From: an uncultured Bacteroides sp.
GTDB lineage: Bacteria; Bacteroidota; Bacteroidia; Bacteroidales; Bacteroidaceae
Length of the DNA stretch: 34,104 nucleotides
Assembly: GCA_900546645.1 (NCBI GenBank)
Contig: URDR01000026.1
Span: forward strand, 1-34,104
Reading direction: 5' to 3'
Position numbers and translations under genes: made by a program
In this document: positions 6,273 to 13,453 of the stretch, one piece after another
Layout of the letters: each line of letters begins with the position of its first letter
Numbering within the stretch: position 1 is the first letter of the stretch
Notes under the pieces: generated by a model
Told to the model about the DNA's origin: nothing
Databases searched by the model: none
What the model saw: only the letters and a program-made list of their open reading frames with translations

Positions 6273-7574
6273 ATGCACAGGCAAGGATATATAGTGGAAG
6301 AGATTGCCGATTATTCCAATATGGCGGAATCATTCGACCAGGTCCTCCGTGGCTCCAAACGAAAAAAAAGCCGCCAGGGACGTTACCTGCTTGCGCACAG
6401 GGAAGAGGTGCTTCAGGAACTTACCGGAAAAATCAAGACGGGTACATTCACCGTCAAGGATTACCGGGAGAGGGAAATCGTGGAGGGTGGAAAAATGCGA
6501 CGTATCCAGATACTCACCATGAAGGACCGCATCGCCGTCCACGCAATCATGGCCGTAGTGGACAGGCACCTGAAGAAACGGTTCATCCGTACCACCTCAG
6601 CCAGCATCAAGAACCGCGGCATGCACGACCTCATGGAGTACATACGCCGCGACATGAAAGAAGACCCGGAAGGAACACGCTACTGCTACAAATTCGACAT
6701 CTCCAAGTTCTATGAGAGCGTGGGGCAGGATTTCGTAATGTATTGCGTCCGGAGGGTATTCAAAGACAAGAAACTCATCGCCATGCTTGACAACTTCGTA
6801 AGGCTCATGCCGCAAGGAATCAGCATCGGGCTGAGGTCGTCGCAAGGGTTGGGCAACCTGCTCCTGTCTGTTTTTTTAGACCATTATTTGAAGGACAAGT
6901 ACGGCGTCCGCCATTTCTACCGCTATTGCGATGACGGCGTGGTACTCGGTGACGCGAAATCAGAATTGTGGAAGATTCGTGATGCCGTCCACTTCCAGGT
7001 CGCACAAATCGGGCTTACCGTAAAGCCTGATGAACGTGTATTCCCGGTGGACGAGGGCATAGACTTCTTGGGATATGTCATATACCCCGACCATGTGCGC
7101 CTACGCAAGCGCATCAAACAGAAGTTCGCCCGAAAAATGCACGAGGTCAAATCGAGGAAAAGAAGGCGTGAACTGGTCGCTTCCTTCTATGGGATGGCCA
7201 AGCACGCCGACTGCAATATGTTGTTTAATAAATTAACAGGCAAAAAAATGAGATCATTTAAAGACTTGAACGTTTCCTACAAGCCGGAAGACGGCAAGAA
7301 ACGTTTTCCCGGCTCCGTGGTAAGCATCCGGGAATTAGTGAACTTACCCATCATCGTGAAGGACTTCGAGACCGGCATCCGCACCGAACAGGGCGAAGAC
7401 CGCTGTATCGTAGCCATCGAGATGAATGGCGAGGCCAAGAAGTTCTTCACCAACTCGGAAGAGATGAAGAACATCCTCGCGCAAGTGAGTGAAATGCCGG
7501 ACGGATTTCCGTTTGAGACCATCATCCGGACGGAAACTTTCGGCAAAGGTAGAACCAAGTATGTATTCAGCTGA
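6273..7574 (+). CDS. DGR-type reverse transcriptase with C-terminal extension
   Basis: This is a 433-residue reverse transcriptase. Palm motifs are FDISKFY (141-147, catalytic Asp), IGLRSSQ (185-191) and YCDD (218-221, catalytic aspartates). IGxxxSQ replaces the QGxxxSP of other bacterial RTs and is diagnostic of DGR RTs. The thumb-like basic region (RLRKRIKQKFARKMHEVKSRKRRR) follows. Residues ~325-433 are an extra domain beyond the usual DGR RT end: SFKDLNVSYKPEDGKKRF, then strands such as PIIVKDFETGIRT and CIVAIEMNGEAKKFF. No avd gene is visible nearby, so this extension might replace it (speculation). It makes mutagenic cDNA from the TR. Confidence 0.88.
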   Translation: MHRQGYIVEEIADYSNMAESFDQVLRGSKRKKSRQGRYLLAHREEVLQELTGKIKTGTFTVKDYREREIVEGGKMRRIQILTMKDRIAVHAIMAVVDRHLKKRFIRTTSASIKNRGMHDLMEYIRRDMKEDPEGTRYCYKFDISKFYESVGQDFVMYCVRRVFKDKKLIAMLDNFVRLMPQGISIGLRSSQGLGNLLLSVFLDHYLKDKYGVRHFYRYCDDGVVLGDAKSELWKIRDAVHFQVAQIGLTVKPDERVFPVDEGIDFLGYVIYPDHVRLRKRIKQKFARKMHEVKSRKRRRELVASFYGMAKHADCNMLFNKLTGKKMRSFKDLNVSYKPEDGKKRFPGSVVSIRELVNLPIIVKDFETGIRTEQGEDRCIVAIEMNGEAKKFFTNSEEMKNILAQVSEMPDGFPFETIIRTETFGKGRTKYVFS

Positions 7575-8059
7575 TGAAAAAAGTGGAAGGAAACACCGGG
7601 GTACGGTTGCTTGAATGCATAAACCCCATTAAAAACAAATGGCGTGTCCGATGGGACGTGCAGCCGGGAGAGAACGGATCGGCCACCTACATGGAAGAGG
7701 AGTTCGACCATCGACCCACCGAAGACGAGATACGCTCCACGGTCATAACATGGCACAACCGGGAAACTGACAAGGATATCCTATCAGGTTTCACCTACGA
7801 GAATGTCCCGGTATGGTTGTCAAGCGAGAACCAGTTCAACTACAAGGCAGCCTACGACCTTGCCGTGCAAACAGCAGGGGCGACTCTTCCGGTCGTGTTC
7901 AAATTCGGGACGGACACCGAACCGGTCTATCGCGAGTTTGCTACACTGGAAGACCTGACAGACTTCTATACGAAAGCCATGCAGCATATCCAAAACACGC
8001 TGGCCGACGGATGGAAAAAGAAAGATGTATTTGATTTGTCGCTATATGCGGTAGATTAA
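7574..8059 (+). CDS. DUF4376-like phage protein
   Basis: This 161-residue protein has its ATG overlapping the reverse transcriptase stop (TGATG), so translation is coupled. The C-terminal ~95 residues (VWLSSENQFNYKAAYDLAV, VVFKFGTD, a LEDLTDFYTKAMQHI helix and ending GWKKKDVFD) fit the DUF4376 pattern seen in phage tail or tail-fibre-associated proteins. The N-terminal half looks beta-rich and unassigned. Coupling to the DGR suggests a role near the diversified fibre, but that is contextual. Confidence 0.55.
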   Translation: MKKVEGNTGVRLLECINPIKNKWRVRWDVQPGENGSATYMEEEFDHRPTEDEIRSTVITWHNRETDKDILSGFTYENVPVWLSSENQFNYKAAYDLAVQTAGATLPVVFKFGTDTEPVYREFATLEDLTDFYTKAMQHIQNTLADGWKKKDVFDLSLYAVD

Positions 8060-8064
8060 AAAAA

Positions 8065-8081
8065 GCCTTCGGGGGTAAGGC
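8065..8081 (-). terminator. weak minus-strand terminator hairpin
   Basis: GCCTT (8065-8069) pairs with AAGGC (8077-8081). On the minus strand the stem is followed by a run of seven Ts (8064-8058). It would stop antisense transcription entering the DUF4376 gene. The stem is only 5 bp, so it is weak. Confidence 0.3.
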
Positions 8082-8112
8082 TGTAAAAAAAGCCCCGGCC
8101 TGTTAATTAGTC

Positions 8113-8228
8113 GTCTCACTTACTTATTAACACAAAGATACCTCTTACAGGCACGACCGGGGGCATAGACCCTCGTTCGCCTGCAAGAGGTTTTTTTGTG
8201 TACGCTTCTGCGCATAAATAAGTGAGAC
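8113..8228 (+). terminator. large nested inverted repeat containing an intrinsic terminator
   Basis: Outer arms: GTCTCACTTACTTAT (8113-8127) pairs with ATAAATAAGTGAGAC (8214-8228), with one mismatch. Inner arms: 8130-8152 pair with 8179-8201. The core stem CCTCTTACAGGC / GCCTGCAAGAGG is followed by TTTTTTT (8191-8197), an intrinsic terminator ending the DGR transcript. A small cgcTTCTgcg hairpin (8203-8212) sits between the two right arms. The outer arms are more than a terminator needs, so another function (antitermination switch, processed RNA or protein site) is possible. Confidence 0.65.
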
Positions 8229-8256
8229 AGTGCAAAAGTACTAATTTTTGTTGAAT

Positions 8257-8499
8257 ATGAAAGTAATTGAGATACTGAAATTGAATAAAGGAATGCTGAA
8301 AACATGCCGGAAAGTAGGAATCCGGATGGAAGACGTACAGTATATCGAACTATACAATGACTACAACAGGCTGTTGGACGAAGGCGAAAAGGTTTCCTAC
8401 ATCGTGGCAGTACTGGCCGAACGTTATAATGTTTGCGAGCGAAAGGTATACACGCTCATCAAACGGCTGCAAAGCGACTGTAACCCGTTTGCAGTGTAA
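8257..8499 (+). CDS. small HTH-type protein, Mor-like regulator candidate
   Basis: This 80-residue protein starts at the ATG at 8257 (MKVIEILKLN); an upstream in-frame TTG is less likely. The C-terminal half, VSYIVAVLAERYNVCERKVYTLIKRL, has the spacing of a helix-turn-helix of the kind at the C-terminus of Mor/C activators of Mu-like phages. The N-terminal part could mediate dimerisation. It stands alone after the terminator-like structure at 8113-8228, which supports a separately controlled regulatory gene. Its target may be the operator at 87-126 or the promoter at 8515-8545; this is inference. Confidence 0.5.
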   Translation: MKVIEILKLNKGMLKTCRKVGIRMEDVQYIELYNDYNRLLDEGEKVSYIVAVLAERYNVCERKVYTLIKRLQSDCNPFAV

Positions 8500-8514
8500 T
8501 GGGACAGCCTCCCC

Positions 8515-8545
8515 ATTGAAGAGGGATAACGGCGCGGTACCTTTG
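8515..8545 (+). promoter_or_regulatory. promoter of the thyA-like/methyltransferase pair
   Basis: ATTG at 8515-8518, then 19 bases, then TACCTTTG (8538-8545), which matches the -7 consensus perfectly. Transcription should begin near 8551, giving a leader of under 20 nt before the gene at 8568. The two modification genes can therefore be expressed apart from the late operon, for example in the lysogen. Confidence 0.6.
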
Positions 8546-8567
8546 CGGGGTATCAAAACAACACACC

Positions 8568-9206
8568 ATGAACAAGTATTATCAAATCCTAAAAAAGGTA
8601 CTTGCCGACGGCAAGACACAAAAAGGCAGGAAAGGTGAAAGCCGTTACCTGCTGAACGAGACGGTAACGCTGTCCCCTGCGGAACTGCTCGATATTTTCG
8701 AGGGACACAATATCGCACGGAAGAAGCTCAGAAGCGAACTGTCGCTCTTCATGAGCGGGGAAAGACAGGTTGAGAAATACCGGGAAGCCGGGATAAACTG
8801 GTGGGACTACTGCGGCTCCATCCTCGTGAACTCCTACCCTACCTATTTCGAGAAGCTGCCACCTCTGATTGGCAAAATCAACCGGGAAAAACGAAGCAGC
8901 AAGAACTACGTGCTGTTCCTCGGTTCGACCGGCACGGAAAGCAACCAGGCACCATGCCTCAGCCTCGTACAGTTCCAGATCGAACAAGGCGAACTGGTCC
9001 TGACGGCCTACCAGCGTAGCTCGGACGCCAACCTCGGATTACCGGCGGACATCTATCACCTGTACCTTATATCCCGGCAAATAGAACTACCCCTGAAATC
9101 CATCACAATCAACCTCGGCAACGTGCATATTTACGAGAACAACGTCACACGCACACAAGAACTGCTTGCCGGAAATCCTAACGTAAAATTCGAATTGAAC
9201 GTATGA
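8568..9206 (+). CDS. thymidylate synthase family protein (short, phage type)
   Basis: This 212-residue protein follows the ThyA plan. An N-terminal YYQILKKVLADG is followed by a basic GRKGESR where ThyA has the phosphate-binding Arg loop. RKKLRSELSLFMSGE plus YREAGINWWD matches the ThyA large-helix region, catalytic Cys is in APCLSLVQF (Cys130), YQRSSD is at 148-153 and HIYEN at 187-191. It is ~50 residues shorter than ThyA (264), mostly in the small domain. It could be a genuine synthase or a dUMP/dCMP hydroxymethylase making a modified base, since T4 dCMP hydroxymethylase is in this family. Its stop overlaps the methyltransferase start (ATGA). Confidence 0.75.
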   Translation: MNKYYQILKKVLADGKTQKGRKGESRYLLNETVTLSPAELLDIFEGHNIARKKLRSELSLFMSGERQVEKYREAGINWWDYCGSILVNSYPTYFEKLPPLIGKINREKRSSKNYVLFLGSTGTESNQAPCLSLVQFQIEQGELVLTAYQRSSDANLGLPADIYHLYLISRQIELPLKSITINLGNVHIYENNVTRTQELLAGNPNVKFELNV

Positions 9207-10042
9207 AAAAGACGTATCTGTCAGCCCCGCTGCCATTCGTGGGCCAAAAGCGCATGTTCGCACGCAAGTTTATGAAAGTATTGGAACAATATCCGGAAAG
9301 CACGGTATTCGTTGACCTTTTCGGCGGTTCCGGCCTGTTATCACACATCACCAAACGATGCAAGCCGGAAGCCACGGTCATATACAACGATTTCGACAAT
9401 TACCACAAGCGGTTGGAAAACATCCCAAGGACAAACCGGCTGATCGCCGACCTGCGTTCCATGGTAGGGAATTCCGTTCCACGGCACAAGACCATAACCG
9501 GAGAACTGCGTGAGCGCATCTTCAGCCGTATCCTCCAGGAGGAGCACGAGACCGGTTACGTGGACTTCATCACCCTGTCCTCCTCTTTGATGTTCTCCAT
9601 GAAATATAAACTGAGCGTACCGGAGATGCGGAAGGAAGCCCTTTATAACAACATCCGGAAAGCGGACTATCCGGAGTGCACGGATTATCTGGAGGGGCTG
9701 GAAATCGTCTCCTGCGATTATAAGGAGCTGTTCAACCGCTACAAAGACACGCCGGGCGTGGTGTTCCTGGTGGACCCGCCGTACCTTTCCACCGACGTGG
9801 GTACTTACAATATGAGTTGGCGTATGTCGGATTACCTCGACGTGCTGAACGTGCTATCCGGGCATCCGTTCGTCTATTTCACCTCAAACAAATCCTCCAT
9901 CCTGGAGCTGTGCGAATGGATCGGGAAAAACAAAAATATCGGCAACCCGTTCGAGGGATGTACCCGGATGGAGTTCAACGCCCACATAAACTACAGCTCA
10001 TCCTACACGGACATGATGCTGTTCAAAAAAGAGGCTGCCTGA
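9203..10042 (+). CDS. D12-class DNA adenine-N6 methyltransferase (Dam-like)
   Basis: This 279-residue protein has the SAM-binding motif DLFGGSG (38-44), the N-terminal PFVGQKR typical of Dam/DpnM enzymes (P-[FY]-x-G-x-K) and catalytic DPPY at 192-195. It methylates adenine in an unknown short site. Its ATG overlaps the preceding stop by 4 bp. No restriction enzyme is nearby, so it is probably an orphan phage methyltransferase protecting phage DNA or modulating regulation, loosely analogous to the modification gene at the end of Mu. It is the last gene of the plus-strand operon. Confidence 0.88.
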   Translation: MKKTYLSAPLPFVGQKRMFARKFMKVLEQYPESTVFVDLFGGSGLLSHITKRCKPEATVIYNDFDNYHKRLENIPRTNRLIADLRSMVGNSVPRHKTITGELRERIFSRILQEEHETGYVDFITLSSSLMFSMKYKLSVPEMRKEALYNNIRKADYPECTDYLEGLEIVSCDYKELFNRYKDTPGVVFLVDPPYLSTDVGTYNMSWRMSDYLDVLNVLSGHPFVYFTSNKSSILELCEWIGKNKNIGNPFEGCTRMEFNAHINYSSSYTDMMLFKKEAA

Positions 10043-10071
10043 CGGCGTTTCTTTGCCCCCTGTTGAAATAG

Positions 10072-10107
10072 AAAGCCTCCGGCGGTAATTTGTCCGCCGG
10101 AGGCTTT
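10072..10107. terminator. bidirectional terminator between converging operons
   Basis: AAAGCCTCCGGCGG (10072-10085) pairs perfectly with CCGCCGGAGGCTTT (10094-10107), with an 8-nt loop. Adjacent A and T residues give a short U-tract in either direction. It lies in the 84-bp gap between the methyltransferase and the last minus-strand gene, serving both. Confidence 0.85.
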
Positions 10108-10126
10108 ACTGTCCGAACATGGCCGT

Positions 10127-10567
10127 TTATCGAAGCCGTTTGAAGGCCACGCACGAATACACCTCGATATTTTCCACGATCTCCTCGTGGTTGTGGTTCG
10201 TCTGGCTCTCCACAAGGTCAAATGCCATGAAAGTATCGCCATCCATGCACGAGAGCCGCTCATGTATCAGTTCCGGCAGGTCAAACACCTCCAACGCCTC
10301 TTCCTTGAACGGGCTGCCCTCGTTGGCCGCACCGGCCCAGTCCGTCACGATATGCAGTTTCACTTCCGGTTCGGCCCGATATTCCACCCCGTCCACAATC
10401 GCGTTCCAGCGTATCGGGCAGAACTCCACGAATACGGCAGGGCGTTCCCAATTCTCCTCCTGCTCGATAAACTCCACATTGTGGTTCCACAGGTCGATGT
10501 GTTTTATCAAGCCTCCGCCCACCTCCTTCAGCTCCTTGCAGAGCATATTATAAAGTTCCTTTCTCAT
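10127..10567 (-). CDS. probable tail/neck completion protein (Mu gp37-like position)
   Basis: This 146-residue protein overlaps the gpG-like gene start-to-stop by 4 bp. It has an N-terminal helix (ELYNMLCKELKEVG), then a domain with RPAVFVEFCPIRW and VKLHIVTDW strands and a C-terminal helix/strand. Size and pairing with a gpG-like protein suggest a tail-terminator or minor tail protein such as DUF1834/gp37, but motif evidence is thin. It is the last gene of the long minus-strand operon. Confidence 0.45.
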   Translation of the reverse strand: MRKELYNMLCKELKEVGGGLIKHIDLWNHNVEFIEQEENWERPAVFVEFCPIRWNAIVDGVEYRAEPEVKLHIVTDWAGAANEGSPFKEEALEVFDLPELIHERLSCMDGDTFMAFDLVESQTNHNHEEIVENIEVYSCVAFKRLR

Positions 10568-11133
10568 TTCCGTCTTATATCAAATTCAACATTGAAATAT
10601 TCCGTTATATTCTCCTCTATGATTTCACGGACAGCCTTCTCCACTTCGGGAGAAACCCCCAAGAAACGCCTTCGGGGAATCTTGATCATGCTGCCCTCCT
10701 TTTTCAACGCCATGAACTTCCAGAACTCCGCCTCGCCGGTCAGCTGCACGGTACGTTTGTCCTTGCGTTTCTCTCCATTCTTCCTGCGCCCGAAAGAACC
10801 GGTCGCCTCGTAGTATTTATGCCAAAAGTAACGCTTCATCTTTTTTGTCACCCTTATCTCCCCGCCGTCATTGTGGATGGCCGCATACGGAAGGTCGGTG
10901 TAAAACGTGATGCTGTTCTCCGTGGTCCGGCTGGAAACGCTCCGCCTGAGCCGGCCGGTATCTATCAAAATAGAACCTCCGGGACGTGTCGGGCTTTTAC
11001 GCCGCTGCCATGCCTCGGAGAAAAAAGCCTGACGCTCAAAATTACGGTCGAACTCATCTGTCATCTCCACCCGGATATCCTGCAGGATCCGGGCGATTAT
11101 CTTCTGCACGTCCTTGTTCATAGTCATCGTCAT
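10564..11133 (-). CDS. phage virion morphogenesis protein (Mu gpG-like)
   Basis: This 189-residue protein has the gpG/virion-morphogenesis pattern: an N-terminal helix, then FFSEAWQRRKSP, then ILIDTGRLRRSVSSR and FYTDLPYAAIHNDGG. The DTGxLRxS and YAxIHNxGG motifs define this family (tail completion in P2/Mu relatives). The start could be the ATG at 11133 or the internal one at 11121 (MNKDVQ); either overlaps the preceding gene by 68-80 bp. Its location in the early operon, away from other head genes, is unusual. Confidence 0.75.
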   Translation of the reverse strand: MTMTMNKDVQKIIARILQDIRVEMTDEFDRNFERQAFFSEAWQRRKSPTRPGGSILIDTGRLRRSVSSRTTENSITFYTDLPYAAIHNDGGEIRVTKKMKRYFWHKYYEATGSFGRRKNGEKRKDKRTVQLTGEAEFWKFMALKKEGSMIKIPRRRFLGVSPEVEKAVREIIEENITEYFNVEFDIRRK

Positions 11134-11356
11134 TAAAGAGTAAAAGCTGGCGGGTCTCCTCGTCAGCTATCTTCTTGCTCGCATCCGCGCTCGCGTTGAG
11201 TATATTGTAGAATGTACGTTCGGTAACGGCATATACAGGATATACGTACCGCCGCCAGATCTTGCGGTTCGGTACACCGCGTTTGGCATATTGGTCGTAT
11301 ATCCTGTTTATCTCCTCCACACGTTTCTCATAACTTACTCCGCGTCGCTTTGTCAT
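11054..11356 (-). CDS. Mor-like HTH regulator candidate
   Basis: This 100-residue protein has a basic N-terminus and a region RVEEINRIYDQYAKRGVPNR followed by VYAVTERTFYNILNA, which looks like a recognition-helix segment (TERTFYNIL). Its C-terminus is acidic then Gly/Asp/Pro-rich, and overlaps the next gene's start. It resembles small regulators of Mu-like phages and conjugative elements in Bacteroides that end early operons and activate later ones. Assignment is by pattern only. Confidence 0.45.
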   Translation of the reverse strand: MTKRRGVSYEKRVEEINRIYDQYAKRGVPNRKIWRRYVYPVYAVTERTFYNILNASADASKKIADEETRQLLLFNDDDYEQGRAEDNRPDPAGYPGGDDR

Positions 11357-11359
11357 CGC

Positions 11360-11590
11360 TTACTCCTTCTTTGGATTATATGGTTGAATGTCCAGTTCCA
11401 TCTTCGCGCTCACTATCACCCGGCCGCTGCCGCCACATTGGGGACAAGCCTCCTCGGTAATATTCACTTTCTTTTTTCTGAAAATCCGAGAAGGAAGTTC
11501 GGTCGTTCTCTGTACGACACCCGTGCCGCGACAAGCACGGCACAAGGCTACTTTGGGGCTCTTCTCTACATTCTGTATCATACTCTTCAT
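11360..11590 (-). CDS. small zinc-finger protein (DnaJ-type CxxCxGxG)
   Basis: This 76-residue protein starts at the ATG at 11590 (MKSMIQNVEK), right after the preceding stop. It contains CRACRGTG and, about 30 residues later, CPQCGGSG. These are two CxxCxGxG motifs as in the zinc ribbon of DnaJ, enough to bind one Zn2+. No J domain is present. Such stand-alone fingers are common in phage early regions; substrate unknown. A longer frame starting at 11629 overlaps the previous gene and is less likely. Confidence 0.65.
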   Translation of the reverse strand: MKSMIQNVEKSPKVALCRACRGTGVVQRTTELPSRIFRKKKVNITEEACPQCGGSGRVIVSAKMELDIQPYNPKKE

Positions 11591-11592
11591 TT

Positions 11593-12258
11593 TTAGGATT
11601 CTGTCATACCCAACGGGATGGGCTTCCACATCCCGTTATTGTCTCTTATCTCAGCTCTGATGAACTGCTTGCTCACCTCCGGCTGGTAACTCTCCTCGAT
11701 GATGCGCACGCCTTCCATGAAACGCTCGTCACCGGTTTCCATCGCTACCTTGCGCAATTGAACGATGCGCGAGGCTTTCAACGTACCTTTGGCATCACGT
11801 GCCAACAGGCGGAGAACCATGCTCACCAGCGCCTTGGTCTTTTCGTCCTTGGCGAGGCTTTCGATATACTCCTTCACGATGGCAATTCCGTCCTCCACCG
11901 TATCGCGGTAACCGTCTGTCACATACACGCCCAACGTGATACGCTTGCTTCCCTCGCTGTTGGTGAATGTGTGACTGCGCTGATCGTCCTTTGCTTTCGT
12001 CTTGAACAGGTCGGACTTCATTTCAAGGATGGTCTTGAAATTCTCCATCACCGTCCGCTTGCTCTCCTTGATGCGCTCGCTGATACCCAGCAACACCGGA
12101 ATAGAGCGTTCGATCTCCTCGTCCACCATCTGCTTATACATCTCGCGGTCGGCTCTCGCCTTCTCTTCCGCGACTTTCTTGGTTTTCGCCTGACGGAAGG
12201 CATCAAACTCCGCCTTCTCGGTTTCCGTCATTACGACGGTCTGGTTCTTCTCTTCCAT
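11593..12258 (-). CDS. DUF3164 family protein
   Basis: This 221-residue protein has a charged helical N-terminus (TETEKAEFDAFRQAKTKK and ERIKESKRTVMENFK) and then the DUF3164 core (ITLGVYVTDGYRDTVEDG, LLARDAKGTLKASRIVQL, then RFMEGVRIIEESY and a tail ending KPIPLGM). DUF3164 proteins are typical of early regions of Mu-like phages, where their function is unknown. It lies downstream of the GemA-like gene, in line with Mu-like order. Confidence 0.75.
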   Translation of the reverse strand: MEEKNQTVVMTETEKAEFDAFRQAKTKKVAEEKARADREMYKQMVDEEIERSIPVLLGISERIKESKRTVMENFKTILEMKSDLFKTKAKDDQRSHTFTNSEGSKRITLGVYVTDGYRDTVEDGIAIVKEYIESLAKDEKTKALVSMVLRLLARDAKGTLKASRIVQLRKVAMETGDERFMEGVRIIEESYQPEVSKQFIRAEIRDNNGMWKPIPLGMTES

Positions 12259-12286
12259 AATTCAAATCGTTTTTGTTGTTAATCCA

Positions 12287-12478
12287 TCAATTCTCATACT
12301 CCTCACCATAATCTGGCGTTTCCAACTCGCTTTCCAACAGGGCTTCCTCATATTTCTCATAAGACCACTCGTTCAGCCTGTTGAAAAACTCTTCCCGATC
12401 ATCCCGGTCCATTTCCGGGAACACGTCAAGTATCTGGTTCTTGACATTCTCAAGCAGTTCATTAAATCTCTTATCCAT
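12287..12478 (-). CDS. small acidic hypothetical protein
   Basis: This 63-residue, strongly acidic helical protein starts at the ATG at 12478 (MDKRFNELLENV); a TTG three codons upstream overlaps the preceding stop. No motif is recognised. Tight spacing in the early operon supports a real gene. Confidence 0.5.
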   Translation of the reverse strand: MDKRFNELLENVKNQILDVFPEMDRDDREEFFNRLNEWSYEKYEEALLESELETPDYGEEYEN

Positions 12479-12483
12479 ATCCG

Positions 12484-12975
12484 TCAATTTTTAGGAGCTT
12501 TGGTGTCTATGAGCATATAGGTCACCGCCGCCGGTTGTTTTACTTCCTCTTTCTTTTTTTCCTTGAGCCCGCCCTTGCGCCGGATAGAGCGCAGCTTTAC
12601 AGCCAGTTGTTCCAGTTCGTCCGAAGAGATTTGACTGAACGCCTTTCCCGCAATCCGGGGATTCCGGCAGAAGTCATTGACACGCGCCCAGTCCGAAGTG
12701 TCGATTCCCATTTTTTGCATGAGTCTCAAACACACGCTGCGCCAATATTTAAGTTCCTCCTGCATCTTCTGACGACGCTCGTCCACACCGGCCAATTTCT
12801 CCAATCCCTCACAACAGGTCTTATATTCAAGCCTCGTCATTTCACGAAGACTGTCTGTCCGGTTCCATGTATACTGCAACACGATGGACTTCTTGAACTC
12901 TTCCCGGTCTCCGTTGAACGGCAGCTTGTTGAACAAAGCGTAAAACCGGGCGAAATTGGTTACTTCCTGTGCCAT
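12484..12975 (-). CDS. GemA-like early protein (Mu gp16-like, tentative)
   Basis: This 163-residue protein has an N-terminal helical module (FARFYALFNKLPF), then SLREMTRLEYKTCCEGL, and a C-terminal segment WARVNDFCRNPRIAGKAF followed by ISSDELEQLAVKLRSI. The last part resembles the C-terminal part of GemA/DUF1018 proteins found between MuB and late genes in Mu-like phages. GemA is reported to affect host gene expression and DNA topology. The match is by arrangement, so confidence is modest. It ends in a Lys-rich tail. Confidence 0.45.
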   Translation of the reverse strand: MAQEVTNFARFYALFNKLPFNGDREEFKKSIVLQYTWNRTDSLREMTRLEYKTCCEGLEKLAGVDERRQKMQEELKYWRSVCLRLMQKMGIDTSDWARVNDFCRNPRIAGKAFSQISSDELEQLAVKLRSIRRKGGLKEKKKEEVKQPAAVTYMLIDTKAPKN

Positions 12976-12976
12976 A

Positions 12977-13222
12977 TCATCCTTTCACTTTTTTCTCCAC
13001 CGAAAGGATAGCCAGACTTATCATCATAAGTTTTACAGACTGACTGTCCTCCTCAAGCAAATCAATATCCGCAACCACAGGCTCACCGCTCATGGCATTC
13101 CATACTTGCTCTACCTCTTCCGTCTTCTTTTGGTTCATCAAAAAGAGATACGCATCATACTCGGAACGATCAAACTCAAATACGACCTGAACTTTCTGTT
13201 TTTCTTCCATAGTTCCTATCAT
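12977..13222 (-). CDS. hypothetical early phage protein
   Basis: This 81-residue protein (or 77 from the internal ATG giving MEEKQKV) begins with a beta-like VQVVFEFDRSEYDAYLFLM and ends with a helix. It overlaps the upstream gene by 4 bp (ATGA) and is followed one base later by the GemA-like gene. No family is recognised. Confidence 0.5.
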   Translation of the reverse strand: MIGTMEEKQKVQVVFEFDRSEYDAYLFLMNQKKTEEVEQVWNAMSGEPVVADIDLLEEDSQSVKLMMISLAILSVEKKVKG

Positions 13223-13434
13223 TTATTGTTTTCTTTCTTCGTTACTTCATATCCTTTTTCTTTAAGATACGTTGCCACATAATCATCATTGCCAAGGTCA
13301 TTCAGCACATCAAAAAGATAACTTGACACATACCCTGCAACGGCATGTGCCGATGCATAATCAATTTTTTCAGAGATAAACTCCACCTTCTTGGTTCTAC
13401 CCAATCCTCGAAATGCTTTTTCAATGTCATTCAT
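13219..13434 (-). CDS. hypothetical early phage protein
   Basis: This 71-residue protein starts at the ATG at 13434 (MNDIEKAFRGLGR). It is predicted helical, with an AHAVAGYVSSYLFDVLNDLG segment. The longer upstream frame from 13497 overlaps the DUF4406 gene and is not supported. It ends with ATGA overlap into the next gene. No family is recognised. Confidence 0.5.
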   Translation of the reverse strand: MNDIEKAFRGLGRTKKVEFISEKIDYASAHAVAGYVSSYLFDVLNDLGNDDYVATYLKEKGYEVTKKENNK

Positions 13435-13453
13435 AATTCTATATTTTAAACTG

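Noticed and set aside
6273..7574. Reverse transcriptase as a group II intron, retron or defence RT
   Set aside because: The IGxxxSQ motif and adjacent adenine-rich template repeat indicate a DGR. There is no maturase/HNH domain or msr-msd-like structure.
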